NCBI RefSeq assembly: GCF_014636295.1
Contig: NZ_BMEC01000016.1
Span: 1 to 64,000 of the forward strand
From: Marivirga lumbricoides
GTDB taxonomy: Bacteria > Bacteroidota > Bacteroidia > Cytophagales > Cyclobacteriaceae
Reading direction: 5' to 3'
Length of the DNA: 64,000 bases
The notes under the pieces were generated by a model, which saw only the letters and a list, made by a program, of their open reading frames with translations, did no database searches and was not told the origin of the DNA. Each line of letters starts with the position of its first letter. Positions within the stretch are counted from its first letter, which is position 1. The translations under genes were made by a program, and so were the position numbers. This document shows, in pieces, positions 52,860 through 62,849 of this stretch.

Positions 52860-55800
52860 ATGAATAACAGATCACTATATAATCCTGCTTTTGAACATGA
52901 TGCATGTGGCATAGGCTCCATCATTAATGTAGACGGGAAGAAAGAATTCCAGCTAATTCAAGATGCATTGGACATGCTTGAAAACATGGAACATAGAGGA
53001 GGTACAGGCTCAGATGCTCAAACGGGAGATGGTGCAGGGATCCTTCTTCAAATAGATGCTGATTTTATTAACATTGTTTCAAAGCAAGCAGGGATTGATA
53101 TTGATAGATCTAAGCCTGTTGGCATTGGAATGGTATTTTTTCCTAAAATGACTAAAGTAGCTGATAGCTGCAAAGAAATATTTCAACAGCATGCTGAAGA
53201 GCTAGGCTTAGAAATATTAGGATATAGGGAAGTACCTGTTGATCATAAAATTCCTGGTACAGGAGCCAGACCTGTTGAGCCCGCAATAGAGCAGGTTTTT
53301 ATTCAGCCTATTGAAAAAACTTCAGAGGAAGAGCTTGAGCGAAAGCTTTTTGTACTAAGAAATTACACCACCCATTATATAGGAAATAATATTCAGGGTA
53401 ATAATAAGGCTTTTTATGTATGCAGCCTGTCCACTAATACTATTATTTATAAGGGCCAACTCCGTACTAATCAATTAAGACCTTATTATAATGACCTCCG
53501 AGATCCACGATTGAAAAGTGCATTTGCCATTATTCACTCACGCTTTTCCACTAATACATTTCCTAACTGGAAGCTTGCTCAGCCTTTCCGGTTTATTTCT
53601 CATAATGGAGAGATAAATACAATAAGAGGCAATGTAACAAAAATGAAATCCAAAGAAGCGGGTTTTCAGTCAAAAGTTTTTTCTGACGATGAGTTAAACA
53701 AGCTTTTACCCATTACCAACCCTGAGCATTCTGATTCAGCCAATCTGGATTCCATAGTAGAAATGTTAGTGCTTGACGGCAGGCCATTGGAACATGTGAT
53801 GATGATGATTGTACCAGAGGCCTGGCAAGATAATGATATGATGGATAAGGAACGTAAAGCTTTTTATAAATATCACGCCTCCATAATGGAACCATGGGAT
53901 GGCCCTGCTGCACTCATTTTTACTGATGGCAAAAAAGTGGGAGCAACTTTAGACAGAAATGGCTTGAGACCATCAAGGTATTGTATCACTAAAAATAACA
54001 GATTAGTGATTGCTTCAGAAAGTGGTGCTTTAACTATCCCACCTGAAGACATCGTTAAGAATGGAAGACTTCAGCCGGGAAAAATGATAATGGCTGACAT
54101 TGAAAGCAACAGAATTCTTTTTGATGATGAAATAAAAGCAAACATTACGCATAAAAAACCTTATACTGATTGGATTAATGCGCAAAGAGTAAAGCTAAGG
54201 CTTTTACCGGAACCAGAGCTGGAAGAAGAAATATTGACAGAAGAGCAGTTACTTCTGAAGCAAAAAGCTTATGGCTATACCTCAGAAGAATTGAAGGTAA
54301 TTCTGGCGGATATGGCGCAAAGTGGTACAGAACCCATTGGTTCTATGGGTGCAGATACACCTCTTGCCATCTTAAGCAGGCAAAGCCAGCATATTTCCAA
54401 TTACTTTAAACAGCTATTTGCGCAAGTAAGTAACCCTCCTATCGATCCTATTAGAGAAAGAATGGTGATGTCTTTATTTACGCGTGTAGGTGCAAGTTTA
54501 AACATTCTGGAAGAAAGCCCTTCACATGCCAAGCAGGTGCATATTTCCCAGCCAGTATTGCTGGACACCGATATCGCCAAATTTAAATACTTAAAAGACA
54601 TGGGCTTTGAGTATGAGTTGATTGATTGTGTATTCAAGGCAGATGGTAAAGAAGGCAGGTTGGAAGAAGGGATTAATGCCATTTGTGTTCAGGCAGAAAG
54701 AGCTGCAGAAATGGGAAAAGTTGTTTTAATACTCTCTGACAAAAACATTGATAAAGACAATGCTCCTATTCCATCATTGCTTGCCACTGGGGCTGTACAT
54801 CAACATCTTGTCAGCAAAAATCTAAGAACCAGAACCGGAATTATAGTTGAAGCAGGGGATGCAAGAGAAACTCATCATTTTGCCACCATTATTGGATATG
54901 GTGCCAGTGCTGTGAATCCTTATATGGCCATAAAAAGCATAGAGAATTTACACGATAAAGGCTTACTGAATAAAGAGATCACCAAAAAAGAGGCTGTTGC
55001 CAATTATCAGAAAGCAATAGGATATGGCTTATTGAAGATTCTTTCCAAAATGGGAATAAGTACACTGCAGTCGTACCAGTCGGCTCAGATATTTGAAGCA
55101 CTCGGACTGGGTACACAAGTGGTAGAAAAGTGTTTTACAGGAACTATTTCACGTATTGAAGGAATGGACTTTGATGGTCTTGCCAAGGAAGTACTTGTAA
55201 GACATGTTCAGGCATACCCAGTTAATGGAAAAGTAAAGAAAGGGCTGGAAGTAGGTGGAATCTACCAATGGAAGCAAAGAGGAGAGAAACATCTTTTCAA
55301 TCCGGAAACTATTCATTTGCTGCAGCAATCCACGCGAACAAATAACTTTTCTCTCTATAAAAAATATGCTTCCAAAATAAATGAGCAACTGAAAGATACC
55401 ATTACTTTAAGAGGAATGTTTGAATTCAAAAAGCGAATTCCTATTTCTCTTTCTGAAGTGGAGCCTGCAGAAAAAATATTAAAAAGGTTTGCTACAGGCG
55501 CTATGTCATTTGGTTCTATCTCTCATGAAGCACATTCCACCCTCGCGATTGCCATGAATAGAATTGGTGCCAAAAGTAATAGCGGTGAAGGAGGAGAAGA
55601 TGAAATTAGATTTGCCGTAAAACCTAATGGAGATTGGGAAAGATCAGCCATCAAACAGGTGGCATCTGGACGCTTTGGCGTAACAAGCTACTACCTTACA
55701 AACGCTGAAGAACTTCAAATTAAAATGGCACAAGGGGCTAAGCCTGGAGAAGGCGGACAGTTACCGGGCCACAAAGTTGATGATTGGATTGGGAAAGTGA

Positions 55801-57386
55801 GACATTCCACCCCGGGGGTAGGTTTAATTTCTCCTCCACCACACCATGATATTTATTCAATTGAAGATTTGGCCCAGCTTATTTATGACCTGAAAAATGC
55901 CAACAGAGCAGCCAGAATTAATGTGAAACTGGTTTCTCAGGCTGGCGTGGGAACCGTAGCAGCGGGTGTTTCCAAAGCCAATGCTGATGTTGTGCTCATT
56001 TCAGGTGCAGATGGGGGAACAGGAGCTTCTCCACTTAGCTCCATCAGACATGCTGGTCTACCGTGGGAGCTTGGCTTGGCGGAAGCACACCAAACTTTAG
56101 TGAAAAATGATTTAAGAAGCAGAATCACGGTTCAGTCGGATGGGCAAATAAGAACAGGAAGAGATTTAGCCATAGCTACATTATTAGGTGCTGAAGAGTG
56201 GGGCATTTCCACTGCCGCCTTAGTAGTGGAAGGTTGTATTATGATGAGAAAATGCCACACAAATACCTGCCCGGTGGGTGTTGCCACTCAAAACCCGGAG
56301 CTAAGAAAGCTATTTACCGGAAAACCGGAACATGTAGTGAATCTTTTCCGCTTTTTGGCAGAAGACTTAAGGGAAATTATGGCGCAGTTAGGCTTTAGAA
56401 CTATTGATGAAATGGTCGGCCATTCAGAAGTACTGAAAGTAAGAAACGATGTGCCTCACTGGAAATTAAAAGATCTGGACCTAAGCCCTATCCTCTACCA
56501 GGAACATATTCCTGAACAAGTAGGGGTAGTTAAGCAAATCGATCAGGATCATGAATTAGAGGATGTGATGGATTGGAAAATACTCGATTTAGCCACACCT
56601 GCTCTTGAGAATGGTGAAGTGGTTAACCATGCATTATCCATTAACAACACCAACAGAGCAGTAGGCGCTATTCTTTCCAATGAAATAAGCAAAAGATACC
56701 ATGGTGAAGGACTACCTGACAATACCATTAACTTTAAATTCCACGGATCTGCCGGACAAAGCTTTGGAGCCTTTTTAGCAAAAGGAGTAACTTTTGAAGT
56801 AGAAGGGGAATCCAACGATTATTTTGGAAAGGGTTTATCAGGAGGTCATCTGGTAATTTATCCACCTCGCACTACTCTTTTTAAAGCAGAGGAGAATATC
56901 ATCATTGGTAATGTAGCTTTTTATGGAGCCACCTCAGGGAAAGCATTCATTAACGGAATGGCAGGTGAAAGATTTTGCGTAAGAAATTCAGGAGTGAGCA
57001 CTGTGGTAGAAGGTGTTGGCGACCATGCCTGTGAATACATGACCGGAGGCCGGGTAGTTGTGCTTGGTGAAACCGGTAAAAACTTTGCAGCAGGTATGAG
57101 CGGTGGTATTGCTTATGTGCTGGATGATACCGAACAATTCAGACAGAATTGTAACTTAAGCATGGTAGGGCTTGATCCATTGGAACAAGAAGACATTCGC
57201 ATTCTGAAAGAAATGATTGAAGACCACATCACCTATACTGATAGCGCCAAAGCCAAAGGTATAATGGCTGATTTTGATAAATATGTTAGTCGCTTTATAA
57301 AAGTAATACCTCATGATTATAAAAGGGTATTGCAGGAAAAAAAGCAAAAAGAAGAAGAAAAAACACCACAAAAGATAGTAGCATAA
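52860..57386 (+). CDS. gltB: Glutamate synthase large subunit
   Basis: GltB makes two glutamates from glutamine and 2-oxoglutarate with electrons from GltD. The protein of 1508 residues has a class II amidotransferase N terminus with the nucleophile Cys in FEHDACGIGSI (exposed after propeptide removal), the central domain, an FMN-binding domain with SGEGGEDEIRF and GADGGTGASPLSSIRHAGLPWELG, the 3Fe-4S motif RKCHTNTCPVGVATQ, and a C-terminal beta-helix. The ATG at 52860 (MNNRSLYNPAF) is preferred over a GTG 26 codons upstream because only about 15 residues then precede the catalytic Cys. It overlaps gltD by 1 bp (TAATG). Confidence 0.97.
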   Translation: MNNRSLYNPAFEHDACGIGSIINVDGKKEFQLIQDALDMLENMEHRGGTGSDAQTGDGAGILLQIDADFINIVSKQAGIDIDRSKPVGIGMVFFPKMTKVADSCKEIFQQHAEELGLEILGYREVPVDHKIPGTGARPVEPAIEQVFIQPIEKTSEEELERKLFVLRNYTTHYIGNNIQGNNKAFYVCSLSTNTIIYKGQLRTNQLRPYYNDLRDPRLKSAFAIIHSRFSTNTFPNWKLAQPFRFISHNGEINTIRGNVTKMKSKEAGFQSKVFSDDELNKLLPITNPEHSDSANLDSIVEMLVLDGRPLEHVMMMIVPEAWQDNDMMDKERKAFYKYHASIMEPWDGPAALIFTDGKKVGATLDRNGLRPSRYCITKNNRLVIASESGALTIPPEDIVKNGRLQPGKMIMADIESNRILFDDEIKANITHKKPYTDWINAQRVKLRLLPEPELEEEILTEEQLLLKQKAYGYTSEELKVILADMAQSGTEPIGSMGADTPLAILSRQSQHISNYFKQLFAQVSNPPIDPIRERMVMSLFTRVGASLNILEESPSHAKQVHISQPVLLDTDIAKFKYLKDMGFEYELIDCVFKADGKEGRLEEGINAICVQAERAAEMGKVVLILSDKNIDKDNAPIPSLLATGAVHQHLVSKNLRTRTGIIVEAGDARETHHFATIIGYGASAVNPYMAIKSIENLHDKGLLNKEITKKEAVANYQKAIGYGLLKILSKMGISTLQSYQSAQIFEALGLGTQVVEKCFTGTISRIEGMDFDGLAKEVLVRHVQAYPVNGKVKKGLEVGGIYQWKQRGEKHLFNPETIHLLQQSTRTNNFSLYKKYASKINEQLKDTITLRGMFEFKKRIPISLSEVEPAEKILKRFATGAMSFGSISHEAHSTLAIAMNRIGAKSNSGEGGEDEIRFAVKPNGDWERSAIKQVASGRFGVTSYYLTNAEELQIKMAQGAKPGEGGQLPGHKVDDWIGKVRHSTPGVGLISPPPHHDIYSIEDLAQLIYDLKNANRAARINVKLVSQAGVGTVAAGVSKANADVVLISGADGGTGASPLSSIRHAGLPWELGLAEAHQTLVKNDLRSRITVQSDGQIRTGRDLAIATLLGAEEWGISTAALVVEGCIMMRKCHTNTCPVGVATQNPELRKLFTGKPEHVVNLFRFLAEDLREIMAQLGFRTIDEMVGHSEVLKVRNDVPHWKLKDLDLSPILYQEHIPEQVGVVKQIDQDHELEDVMDWKILDLATPALENGEVVNHALSINNTNRAVGAILSNEISKRYHGEGLPDNTINFKFHGSAGQSFGAFLAKGVTFEVEGESNDYFGKGLSGGHLVIYPPRTTLFKAEENIIIGNVAFYGATSGKAFINGMAGERFCVRNSGVSTVVEGVGDHACEYMTGGRVVVLGETGKNFAAGMSGGIAYVLDDTEQFRQNCNLSMVGLDPLEQEDIRILKEMIEDHITYTDSAKAKGIMADFDKYVSRFIKVIPHDYKRVLQEKKQKEEEKTPQKIVA

Positions 57387-58840
57387 TGGGACAGAAAGAT
57401 GGATTTTTACAATATGACAGAGAGTTACCGGAAAGCAGACCTCCCAAAAAAAGAATAGAGGATTTTAAAGAAATATATCAACCCTTTCCAGAAGTTAAAA
57501 CAAAAAACCAAGCTGCCCGATGCATGGACTGTGGCGTTCCTTTTTGCCATTCAGGTTGTCCATTGGGGAATATTATCCCGGAATTTAACGATGCGGTTTA
57601 TCGTGAAAATTGGGAAGAAGCTACTGAAATTCTAGCCTCCACAAATAACTTCCCTGAATTTACAGGGAGGATTTGCCCTGCTCCTTGTGAAGCCAGTTGC
57701 GTGCTGGGCATTAATAAACCAGCGGTAGCTATTGAACATATTGAGAAAACAATAGCTGAAAAAGCCTTTGAATTGGGATATGTAAAAGTTACACCACCTG
57801 AAAAGCGCACAGAAAAAAGAGTAGCTGTAATTGGTTCAGGGCCTGCAGGGCTTGCTGCTGCCGATCAACTAAATAAGGCTGGCCATTGGGTAACTGTATA
57901 TGAGAGAGATGACAGAGTGGGTGGATTATTACGCTACGGAATTCCTGATTTCAAGTTAGAAAAATGGGTTGTAGAAAGACGAATTACCTTAATGGAGGAG
58001 GAAGGTGTCCGTTTTAAAACCAATGCGGAAGTAGGGAAAAATATAAACCCTCAAATGTTAAAAGACGATTTTGATGCGATTGTAATTTGCACAGGTTCCA
58101 CTGTTCCGCGTAACCTTCCTATTCCTGGTAGTGACCTAAAAGGAATCCATTTTGCTATGGAATTTCTTAAGCAACAGAACAAAGAGGTTTCAGGAGATGA
58201 GGTAGCTGATAAAATTAGCGCCAAAGGAAAGAATGTTGTAGTAATTGGCGGAGGTGATACCGGATCAGATTGCATTGGCACCTCCCACAGGCAGCACGCT
58301 GCTTCTGTTTTGCAATTAGAATTAATGCCCCAACCGCCTGAAAACAGAGGCGCACTAGATCCCTGGCCTCTTTGGCCAATGACACTTCGCACTTCTTCCT
58401 CTCATGAAGAAGGAGGAGAAAGAAGATGGGGAGTTCTTACTAAAGAATTCATTGGTGATGAAAAAGGTTTGACGCATATTAAACTGGTAGATATTGAATG
58501 GGTAAACCAGGGAGGCAGACAGAGCATGCAGGAAATACAGGGTACAGAACGTGAAGTACCTTGCGAACTAGCCCTTTTAGCCATTGGCTTCGTTCACCCT
58601 GAAGGCAATTTGCTGGAGAGCTTTGGAATTGAAAAGACAAAAGCAGGCACAGTAGCAGGGAATGGTTATCAAACCAGTGTGAATAATATATTTGCAGCTG
58701 GTGATGCCCGCAGAGGGCAATCGCTGGTAGTATGGGCAATTTCTGAAGGCAGAGAAGCAGCACGAGAAGTAGATAAGTTTTTAATGGGAAGTACAGAGCT
58801 TCCTTCGAAAAATGATTCCTTCTTTAGTGTAGCAGGCTAA
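57386..58840 (+). CDS. gltD: Glutamate synthase small subunit
   Basis: GltD is the NAD(P)H-oxidising flavoprotein partner of GltB. The 484-residue protein has the N-terminal 4Fe-4S cysteines in [17 protein letters not shown] and [14 protein letters not shown], an FAD motif [17 protein letters not shown] and an NAD(P) motif [15 protein letters not shown], and ends with [20 protein letters not shown]. All are standard. Its start overlaps the gltB stop by 1 bp, so the two subunits are translationally coupled. A classical terminator follows. Confidence 0.97.
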   Translation: MGQKDGFLQYDRELPESRPPKKRIEDFKEIYQPFPEVKTKNQAARCMDCGVPFCHSGCPLGNIIPEFNDAVYRENWEEATEILASTNNFPEFTGRICPAPCEASCVLGINKPAVAIEHIEKTIAEKAFELGYVKVTPPEKRTEKRVAVIGSGPAGLAAADQLNKAGHWVTVYERDDRVGGLLRYGIPDFKLEKWVVERRITLMEEEGVRFKTNAEVGKNINPQMLKDDFDAIVICTGSTVPRNLPIPGSDLKGIHFAMEFLKQQNKEVSGDEVADKISAKGKNVVVIGGGDTGSDCIGTSHRQHAASVLQLELMPQPPENRGALDPWPLWPMTLRTSSSHEEGGERRWGVLTKEFIGDEKGLTHIKLVDIEWVNQGGRQSMQEIQGTEREVPCELALLAIGFVHPEGNLLESFGIEKTKAGTVAGNGYQTSVNNIFAAGDARRGQSLVVWAISEGREAAREVDKFLMGSTELPSKNDSFFSVAG

Positions 58841-58864
58841 ATATCAATTTTTAAATTATTACTT

Positions 58865-58896
58865 AGCCATCAGGTTTATAATCTGATGGCTTTTTT
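58865..58896 (+). terminator. gltBD terminator
   Basis: AGCCATCAG pairs with CTGATGGCT and is followed by TTTTTT, an intrinsic terminator 24 bp after gltD. Confidence 0.92.
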
Positions 58897-59042
58897 AGTA
58901 TCTCTTTAAGCGTATCCAAACTAGTTAAAACAGGGTGAGATGCTAAGTGATTAATGTTGAAACATTAATAAGAAAGCTTTCAAATTGGGAGCTAACATTT
59001 TTTGTAAATTTGAGCCCGGACCTCATCCTCGTAAAGCCACCT

Positions 59043-59435
59043 ATGAAATTACCCAAGTATGCAACTATCAATAAAACTGATCCTTCTGCCATTATTATCA
59101 CTTTCACAGGAAATAAAGATACAGACGAAGCCTTTAAGGAATATCTGTCCGAGCTAGAATCTTGTTATGAAGAAAGAGTAACCATTGGATTAATATTTGA
59201 TGCCTCAAAAGCTATCATTCCAAAACTTAAGCATCAAAAAGAGCAGAAATTCTGGATTGAAAAGCATTGGGTGATGATCAAAACTTACTGCAAAGGAACC
59301 GCCTATGTAGTTCCTGGTATCCCTATGCGAGCTGTTCTTAGATTCATTCTTTCTTTTCAAAACCAGCCTACTATTTACAAAGTTTTGCCTTCTGTAGAAA
59401 GCGCAAGGGAATGGCTGGATGGGTTGGAAGCATAG
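59043..59435 (+). CDS. Small SpoIIAA/STAS-like protein of unknown function
   Basis: From the ATG at 59043 this is a 130-residue soluble protein (the frame extends 32 codons upstream to a GTG at 58947, less conserved in style). IIITFTGNKDTDEAFKEYL, TIGLIFDASKAIIPKLKHQ and a C-terminal YKVLPSVESAREWLDGL look like the SpoIIAA-like/STAS-SEC14 fold common in Bacteroidota, where the C-terminal EAREWL helix is frequent. No catalytic motif is seen. It is monocistronic after the gltBD terminator. Confidence 0.7.
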   Translation: MKLPKYATINKTDPSAIIITFTGNKDTDEAFKEYLSELESCYEERVTIGLIFDASKAIIPKLKHQKEQKFWIEKHWVMIKTYCKGTAYVVPGIPMRAVLRFILSFQNQPTIYKVLPSVESAREWLDGLEA

Positions 59436-59777
59436 ATATAAATAGACTAAAAAGCAGGTGGATCGCGTTAAAAGATATTGGTATTAAAAAATTTACAAAC
59501 TTTTGATTGCAAGGTGTATAGCACTTAACTTGTGGTGAGCTTCGAAGCACATTCATGTCAGATTACAACAAACTTACTTAAAAGCCCCAGACTTGAATTC
59601 ACCACTTTTCCAGCCTAAGTTGCATGTCCTGCTGCCATAAATCGGAAAAAGTTTAAACCTAAACTCTCTAATTATTTTGATAGCTGAATAGACAAAAAAA
59701 TAGGTGGATTTAATACCACCTATTTTTAGTTCAATCTCTAATGGCTCAGTTGACCATACCCGTGTCCCTGTATGAGT
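59436..59777. other. Gap between the SpoIIAA-like gene and the redox cluster
   Basis: I see no gene in this 342-bp region. Near its right end is a long hairpin (59696-59727) described separately. The DNA to the right appears somewhat richer in G and C by eye, and this gap may mark the boundary of an accessory cluster. Confidence 0.5.
59696..59727. terminator. Bidirectional terminator at the redox cluster boundary
   Basis: AAAAATAGGTGG pairs perfectly with CCACCTATTTTT around an 8-nt loop, giving A- and T-runs on either side, so it can stop transcripts from both directions. Confidence 0.85.
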
Positions 59778-60680
59778 TCAATTAGCTGATATAAATTCCT
59801 TAATATCACCAATGGCTTCAACAGATGCAGGAGTATCGATATGGGAAAACACCCAAACGTGTTTCTGCCCTTCAAACTCTTTAAATTTAGCTTTGGCTTG
59901 TATTGGTTTTATAGAGCGGTATAAATTTTTAGAATCGTCATTGAGCACCTCATCAGTACCCACCAACAGGAACACCGGCGGAAATTTTGTGAACTTAATT
60001 TCACTGGGGTCTGCCTGAGCGATATTGTTTGAAGCATACATTAACGCATGACTGTATAGAAACTCCTTACTCAGAATCGGATCCACCTCTTTTTTCGTAA
60101 TGTAAGACTCATTATCACCTTTTAAATCAATCCAGGGAGAAATTAGGACCAATTTGGAGGGTGCTTCGATTCCTGCTTTCTGTACGTCATTTACCAGAGA
60201 TATCGCCAGTCCACCACCTGCACTGTCACCAATGACGGATATTTTATAGTTTGGATATTTCTTTTTCAATTCCCTATAAACAGCTAAGACCTCATTGTTT
60301 GCTGTAGGAAAGGGATGCTCGGGAGACAAAGAATACTCAATATATAATATGGCTTTATTCAACGATTTGGATAGATGAGTCAGCATGGCCTTATAAGCGG
60401 TGAAGGTTCCGTAAGTATAAACACCGCCATGTAAGTAGACTATGATCTCTTTTTGATTGATAAGGCTTTCGTTTAGCCAATATGTTTTTACTCCTGCTAT
60501 GGTTGATTCATTTATGTTTACTGTACTATCCTCAGGGTATTCTTTACCCAGGGTTTCGTAAAAAGCCCTGAAGCCGTAGATTTTTTGCATTGTACTGTCT
60601 GCAATTGTCTGTGCATTTGTTGCTGTGTGAGTGAGTTGAATTATTATCAACATCACTACGGTTTTTAATATAGCTTTCAT
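59778..60680 (-). CDS. Exported alpha/beta hydrolase (HSL-like)
   Basis: This 300-residue hydrolase has an N-terminal signal peptide (about 1-24, ending TATNAQ), the oxyanion-hole motif YLHGGVYTYG, the nucleophile elbow VIGDSAGGGLAISLV, an acid residue in LLVGTDEVLNDD and the His in GQKHVWVFSH. The pattern is that of hormone-sensitive-lipase-type esterases that cleave short acyl esters. It is the last gene of the minus-strand cluster, 22 bp after the Old Yellow Enzyme gene and without its own copy of the shared upstream motif, so it is probably co-transcribed with that gene. Confidence 0.88.
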   Translation of the reverse strand: MKAILKTVVMLIIIQLTHTATNAQTIADSTMQKIYGFRAFYETLGKEYPEDSTVNINESTIAGVKTYWLNESLINQKEIIVYLHGGVYTYGTFTAYKAMLTHLSKSLNKAILYIEYSLSPEHPFPTANNEVLAVYRELKKKYPNYKISVIGDSAGGGLAISLVNDVQKAGIEAPSKLVLISPWIDLKGDNESYITKKEVDPILSKEFLYSHALMYASNNIAQADPSEIKFTKFPPVFLLVGTDEVLNDDSKNLYRSIKPIQAKAKFKEFEGQKHVWVFSHIDTPASVEAIGDIKEFISAN

Positions 60681-60702
60681 TTTTTCTAATTGTTATAGTT
60701 TT

Positions 60703-61785
60703 TTATTTATTTAATAATGGGTAATCAATATAACCTTGAGCTCCGCCACCGAACATGGTAGCCCTGTCTGGCTCATTCAGCTCAGCACCTAATTCGAATC
60801 GCTTTGGCAGATCGGGATTGGCTAAGAATAGGGTGCCGAAGGAGACTAATTGGGCGATTCCTTTCTCTATTTCCTCTTCAGCTGAATCTTTGTTGTATCC
60901 TGTGTTTGCGATCACAGGTTTGTTTATTCTGCTACCATACATTTCTACTTCATCCGCTGTTGGATATTGAGCTGGAGGAGGGAAGAAAGGATTCATTTTC
61001 ATGAGTTCCACAAAGGCAAAATCCAGTCTATTTAGTTCATCAATCAGATACTTGTATGTGCCCTCAGGGTCGTCATAAAATATATCTCCGTATGGGTGGT
61101 ATGCTGAAATTTTGATACCTACTTTATCACTACCCACTGCTGCTATTAATTCCTGCATGATTTCTAAAACGAACCTTGCTTTGTTTTCAAAACTTCCACC
61201 GTACTCATCGGTTCTTTGGTTGGCACTCTCTGCCAGGAACTGATTGGGTAAATACCCATTGGCCGCATGAAGCTCCACACCATCAAATCCAGCTGCTATG
61301 CCATTCTTAGCAGCTTGTCCATAATCTTTTACCGTTTGCTTGATCTCCTCAATCGTTATTTCCCGAGGCGTTTCATAATCCTTCAGGCCTTGTGAGGTAA
61401 AATGCTGCATTCCTTTAATCGCCACCGCAGAAGGTGCCAGAGGTAGTTTTCCGTTTCTATCCACAGAATGCCCCACTCGTCCTGTATGCCAAAGCTGAGC
61501 GATGATTTTACCTCCCTGCGCATGAACTGCCTCTGTCACTTTCCTCCATGCATCGATTTGCTCCTGAGTATAAATACCAGGGGTCAACGGACTGCCTATC
61601 GCTTCTTCACTAATGTTAATTGCTTCTGTGATGATCAATCCAGCACTAACTCTTTGTGTATAGTACTCAACCGTCATGTCACCAACTACTCCGTTGAGAT
61701 CGGCACGGCTTCTGGTCATGGCAGACATGACCATTTTGTTTTTTAGCGTTAGATTTCCTAACTGTGTTTTCTCTAATAGTTTCAT
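60703..61785 (-). CDS. Old Yellow Enzyme family alkene reductase (NemA-like)
   Basis: This 360-residue FMN enzyme reduces activated C=C bonds and other electrophiles with NAD(P)H. It has the family core MVMSAMTRSRADL near the N terminus, AQLWHTGRVGHS (FMN and substrate contact), FDGVELHAANGYLPNQFL and a C-terminal FGTLFLANPDLPKRF. Length is typical. It has its own leader with a 22-bp motif about 60 bp upstream shared with two neighbouring genes. Neighbours (NmrA-like, pirin, dehydrogenase) fit an electrophile-stress response. Confidence 0.94.
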   Translation of the reverse strand: MKLLEKTQLGNLTLKNKMVMSAMTRSRADLNGVVGDMTVEYYTQRVSAGLIITEAINISEEAIGSPLTPGIYTQEQIDAWRKVTEAVHAQGGKIIAQLWHTGRVGHSVDRNGKLPLAPSAVAIKGMQHFTSQGLKDYETPREITIEEIKQTVKDYGQAAKNGIAAGFDGVELHAANGYLPNQFLAESANQRTDEYGGSFENKARFVLEIMQELIAAVGSDKVGIKISAYHPYGDIFYDDPEGTYKYLIDELNRLDFAFVELMKMNPFFPPPAQYPTADEVEMYGSRINKPVIANTGYNKDSAEEEIEKGIAQLVSFGTLFLANPDLPKRFELGAELNEPDRATMFGGGAQGYIDYPLLNK

Positions 61786-61845
61786 TTCGAATTGCTTTTC
61801 CTTTTTGAATTAATAATGATGTAAAGTTGATATTATGGATCGCCT

Positions 61846-61867
61846 TAAACTTGTATCAGATCACTGA
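61846..61867 (-). promoter_or_regulatory. Shared 22-bp upstream motif, copy 1
   Basis: On the minus strand the copy reads TCAGTGATCTGATACAAGTT plus TA. It lies 60 bp before the Old Yellow Enzyme start codon and spans the stop codon of the NmrA-like gene. It is identical to copy 2 at 62828-62849 and similar to copy 3 at 63662-63683. It is a likely regulator site. Confidence 0.75.
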
Positions 61868-62766
61868 GATTGTTGCTGATTAAATATTGGGAGATACACT
61901 TCATCGATGAACTGCTCTGCTGTGGTGTCTGTGGTAGTGGATGCATCTCGTTTCTGATAGTTAAAGATGCCATCCTTAATGGCCACTGCCATTCCCAATA
62001 GGTTGTCTACAAAATCCTCTGAAAATCCATTGCCCATAAAGATTTGTTTGGCTTGTTCTACCGGAATTTGCACATAGGGTAATTCCGGCTTGCCTATAGT
62101 CTGACCGATGATGTTAGTGAATTCCTTGTAAGTATAATCTCTTGGGCCCATAACAGCATGAACACTTTTGCCTGTAAAGTCGAGATTTGATAAATGTGCC
62201 GCTGCTACTTTGGCTACATCCTGGGTAGCCACCATCGGAATGGCGGTGTCTCCATCAGCTGCTGTACCGGCTATTCCCTTGGCTTTAACCAAACCAATAA
62301 TCCTTAACCAGTTTTCCATGAAGTAGGCAGAGCGAATGTGTACCACGTTTACATTTTCTAATTGATTGAGTCGAACTTCCTGCTCTCCGGTGCCACCCAT
62401 CATGCCATTACCTTCGTGCATGTGAGAACCCAGACTGCTCATGTTGACGATGTATTTGATGCCTGATTTCTCGATGGCCTGAATGTAGTTGCTGGTTACC
62501 TGACGTTGGTACGCCCTGGTGTTTTCTGCTTTTGGGTTGTCAGGCAAAATTAGGAAAGCACTATCTGCATTTTTGAATGCATTGGTAAGGGTTTTTACAT
62601 CAGTGACATCACCACTAATTACCTCCGCACCCATATTTTTAAATTTTTCCAGTTTTTCTGTATGTCGAGCCATTACAGTTACCTGATGTCCTTCATTCAA
62701 AAGGATTTCTGAAATTTTGCTACCTACTGTTCCTGTAGCTCCGAGTATTACTATCTTCTTTTTCAT
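61861..62766 (-). CDS. NmrA-like NAD(P)-binding protein
   Basis: This protein of 301 residues (from ATG 62766, MKKKIVILGATGTVGSKI) is an atypical short-chain dehydrogenase of the NmrA/QOR2-like group. It has the N-terminal glycine-rich NAD(P) motif GATGTVGSKI, GDVTDVKTLTNAF, and SSLGSHMHEGNG in place of a catalytic Tyr motif. Such proteins act as quinone reductases or redox sensors. A start 16 codons upstream is unlikely, because it lies before the Rossmann strand. Copy 2 of the shared motif precedes it by about 61 bp; its own stop lies in copy 1. Confidence 0.9.
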   Translation of the reverse strand: MKKKIVILGATGTVGSKISEILLNEGHQVTVMARHTEKLEKFKNMGAEVISGDVTDVKTLTNAFKNADSAFLILPDNPKAENTRAYQRQVTSNYIQAIEKSGIKYIVNMSSLGSHMHEGNGMMGGTGEQEVRLNQLENVNVVHIRSAYFMENWLRIIGLVKAKGIAGTAADGDTAIPMVATQDVAKVAAAHLSNLDFTGKSVHAVMGPRDYTYKEFTNIIGQTIGKPELPYVQIPVEQAKQIFMGNGFSEDFVDNLLGMAVAIKDGIFNYQKRDASTTTDTTAEQFIDEVYLPIFNQQQSQ

Positions 62767-62827
62767 TTGGTATTCTTTAAATTGTTTTTGATTAATTATA
62801 AGACAAAGGTGCATAGTGGTGGATCCA

Positions 62828-62849
62828 TAAACTTGTATCAGATCACTGA
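62828..62849 (-). promoter_or_regulatory. Shared 22-bp upstream motif, copy 2
   Basis: Identical over 22 bp to copy 1 (61846-61867). It lies 61 bp before the NmrA-like start codon and spans the stop codon of the pirin gene, the same relative position as copy 1. Confidence 0.75.
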